Under the pieces are notes generated by a model. The model had not been told where the DNA came from and ran no database searches. It saw only the letters and a program-made list of their open reading frames with translations. Made by a program: the position numbers and the translations under genes. DNA of 7,011 nt from Bacteroidales bacterium UBA6360. Its GTDB lineage: Bacteria > Bacteroidota > Bacteroidia > Bacteroidales > UBA932. Each line of letters starts with the position of its first letter. Position 1 is the first letter of the stretch. This document shows positions 6,178 to 7,011 of the stretch, piece by piece. The stretch is taken from the NCBI GenBank assembly GCA_002440085.1, contig DJRM01000007.1:1-7011 (forward strand), written 5' to 3'.

Positions 6178-6200
6178 CATAGTTTGTTATTTTTAGCGTT

Positions 6201-7011
6201 ATGGCATCGTACAAGCTCATACCCTACGGAATTTCCGACTTCGCGCAGGTGCGGAGAGAGGATAAGTATTATGTGGACAAGACAATGTATCTTTCCAAGA
6301 TGGAGGCTGCGGGGAATTTTCTGTTCCTCATCAGACCGCGTCGGTTCGGAAAGAGCCTGTTCCTGTCAATGATGAGGTACTACTACGACATTCTGGAAAA
6401 GGACAATTTCGTCAGCCTGTTTTCAGGGCTTTGGATTGAGAAGAATCCGACTCCGCTTATGGGAGAGTTCCAGGTGCTGTACCTGGACTTTTCGAGAGTC
6501 GGAGGAGACATCGACACGCTGTCTCAGAGTTTCGACATCTATTGCAGCGCCGTGGCTGAGGACTTCGCGAGGAGATATGAGGCGTTCTATCCGCCGGAGT
6601 ATCTGTCCGAAGTGCTCAAGCAGAAGACTTTCGTCGGCAAGCTGAACGTCATCGACCTCTACGCCAAGAGGATGAAGAGGAAACTATACCTCATCGTCGA
6701 TGAATATGACAATTTCACGAATGTTGTGCTGAATGTCAAGGGCGAGCAGGTCTATCATGCCATGACCCATGCCGAGGGATTCTACCGGAGCGTTTTCAAG
6801 CAGTACAAGGGGATGTTCGACAGGATTCTCATGATGGGAGTGAGCCCCGTCACCATGGACGACGTGACCAGCGGCTACAACATCGCCACCTCGCTAACTC
6901 TCGACCCCGACTTCAACATGATGCTCGGGTTCAGCGAGACCGAGGTCAGGGAGATGATTCGCTACTATCAGGGCGTGGGGGCGCTGAAGGCCGACGAGGA
7001 TGCGTTGATTG
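6201..7011 (+). CDS. AAA-ATPase-like protein (PD-(D/E)XK-associated family), 3' end beyond window
   Basis: The frame is open for 270 codons from the ATG at 6201 to the right edge. The start MASYKLIPYGISDF, the segment YYVDKTMYLS, then RPRRFGKSLFLSM are typical of the AAA-ATPase-like family abundant in Bacteroidota. The P-loop is the family's variant form R45-P-R-R-F-G50-K51-S52. Walker B is LYLIVDEYD (162-170). GVSPVTMDDVTSGYNI (213-228) is the conserved sensor-like block. Family members are generally 500 or more residues and carry a PD-(D/E)XK nuclease-like domain at the C-terminus, which would lie outside the window. Their biological role is not established; defence or mobile-element links are only suspected. 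The gene has its own promoter and a structured leader, so it is probably not co-transcribed with regulator copy 2. No ribosome binding site is visible before the start. Confidence 0.88.
   Translation, partial: MASYKLIPYGISDFAQVRREDKYYVDKTMYLSKMEAAGNFLFLIRPRRFGKSLFLSMMRYYYDILEKDNFVSLFSGLWIEKNPTPLMGEFQVLYLDFSRVGGDIDTLSQSFDIYCSAVAEDFARRYEAFYPPEYLSEVLKQKTFVGKLNVIDLYAKRMKRKLYLIVDEYDNFTNVVLNVKGEQVYHAMTHAEGFYRSVFKQYKGMFDRILMMGVSPVTMDDVTSGYNIATSLTLDPDFNMMLGFSETEVREMIRYYQGVGALKADEDALI

Noticed and set aside
6436..6645. 69-codon plus-strand frame inside the ATPase-like gene, and a 114-codon frame at 6028-6372
   Set aside because: Both overlap the well-supported ATPase-like frame or its leader, and their translations are rich in Arg, Ser and Cys without family features.
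1..7011. CRISPR array, tRNA, rRNA, insertion sequence or transposase
   Set aside because: No regularly spaced repeats, no tRNA-like or rRNA-like stretch and no transposase or integrase motif were seen on either strand.

Overview
The window looks like a chromosomal accessory region of a member of the Bacteroidales (Bacteroidota). The reasons are promoters of the form TAnnTTTG ahead of several genes, almost no Shine-Dalgarno sequences before the starts, and gene families typical of gut Bacteroidales: a secreted clan GH-A glycoside hydrolase, GntR regulators with LacI-like sensor domains, and an AAA-ATPase-like/PD-(D/E)XK protein. No genus can be named from the sequence alone.

Layout. (1) 1-1145, minus strand: a secreted glycoside hydrolase that runs off the left edge. 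(2) 1146-1301: a control region with two face-to-face promoters and a cluster of ACTGTGG/CCACAGT half-sites between them. (3) 1302-2336: a GntR-type regulator (copy 1), diverging from the hydrolase. (4) 2452-3513, minus strand: an AT-richer Fic-domain protein with its own palindrome upstream. (5) 3514-4719: a scarred stretch with an AT-rich inverted repeat, a 47-base relic of a third GntR regulator, and the 3' parts of two genes (a sialate O-acetylesterase-like gene and a beta-helix gene) fused head to head so that both have lost their starts; a hairpin terminator follows. (6) 4949-5983: GntR regulator copy 2, 71% identical to copy 1 over 344 residues without gaps. (7) 6201-7011: the first 270 codons of an AAA-ATPase-like protein, with a strong promoter and a long stem-loop at the start of its leader.

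How it fits together. Copy 1 and the hydrolase look like a local sugar-sensing circuit: a repressor-type regulator next to an exported enzyme, with operator half-sites where both promoters begin. Copy 2 keeps the same promoter and motif arrangement (TAAYTTTGCAG, then ACCACAG 12-15 bases on), which suggests that both copies control themselves through a common site and could cross-talk. Beside copy 2 the likely carbohydrate-related partners are now only fragments, so it looks like a regulator orphaned by deletion, although its own reading frame is intact. The Fic gene and the ATPase-like gene appear to be unrelated accessory genes.

The best candidates for something new are the duplicated regulator/operator module with its third relic, and the deletion junction near 4383-4387. 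No obviously new multi-gene system is visible.
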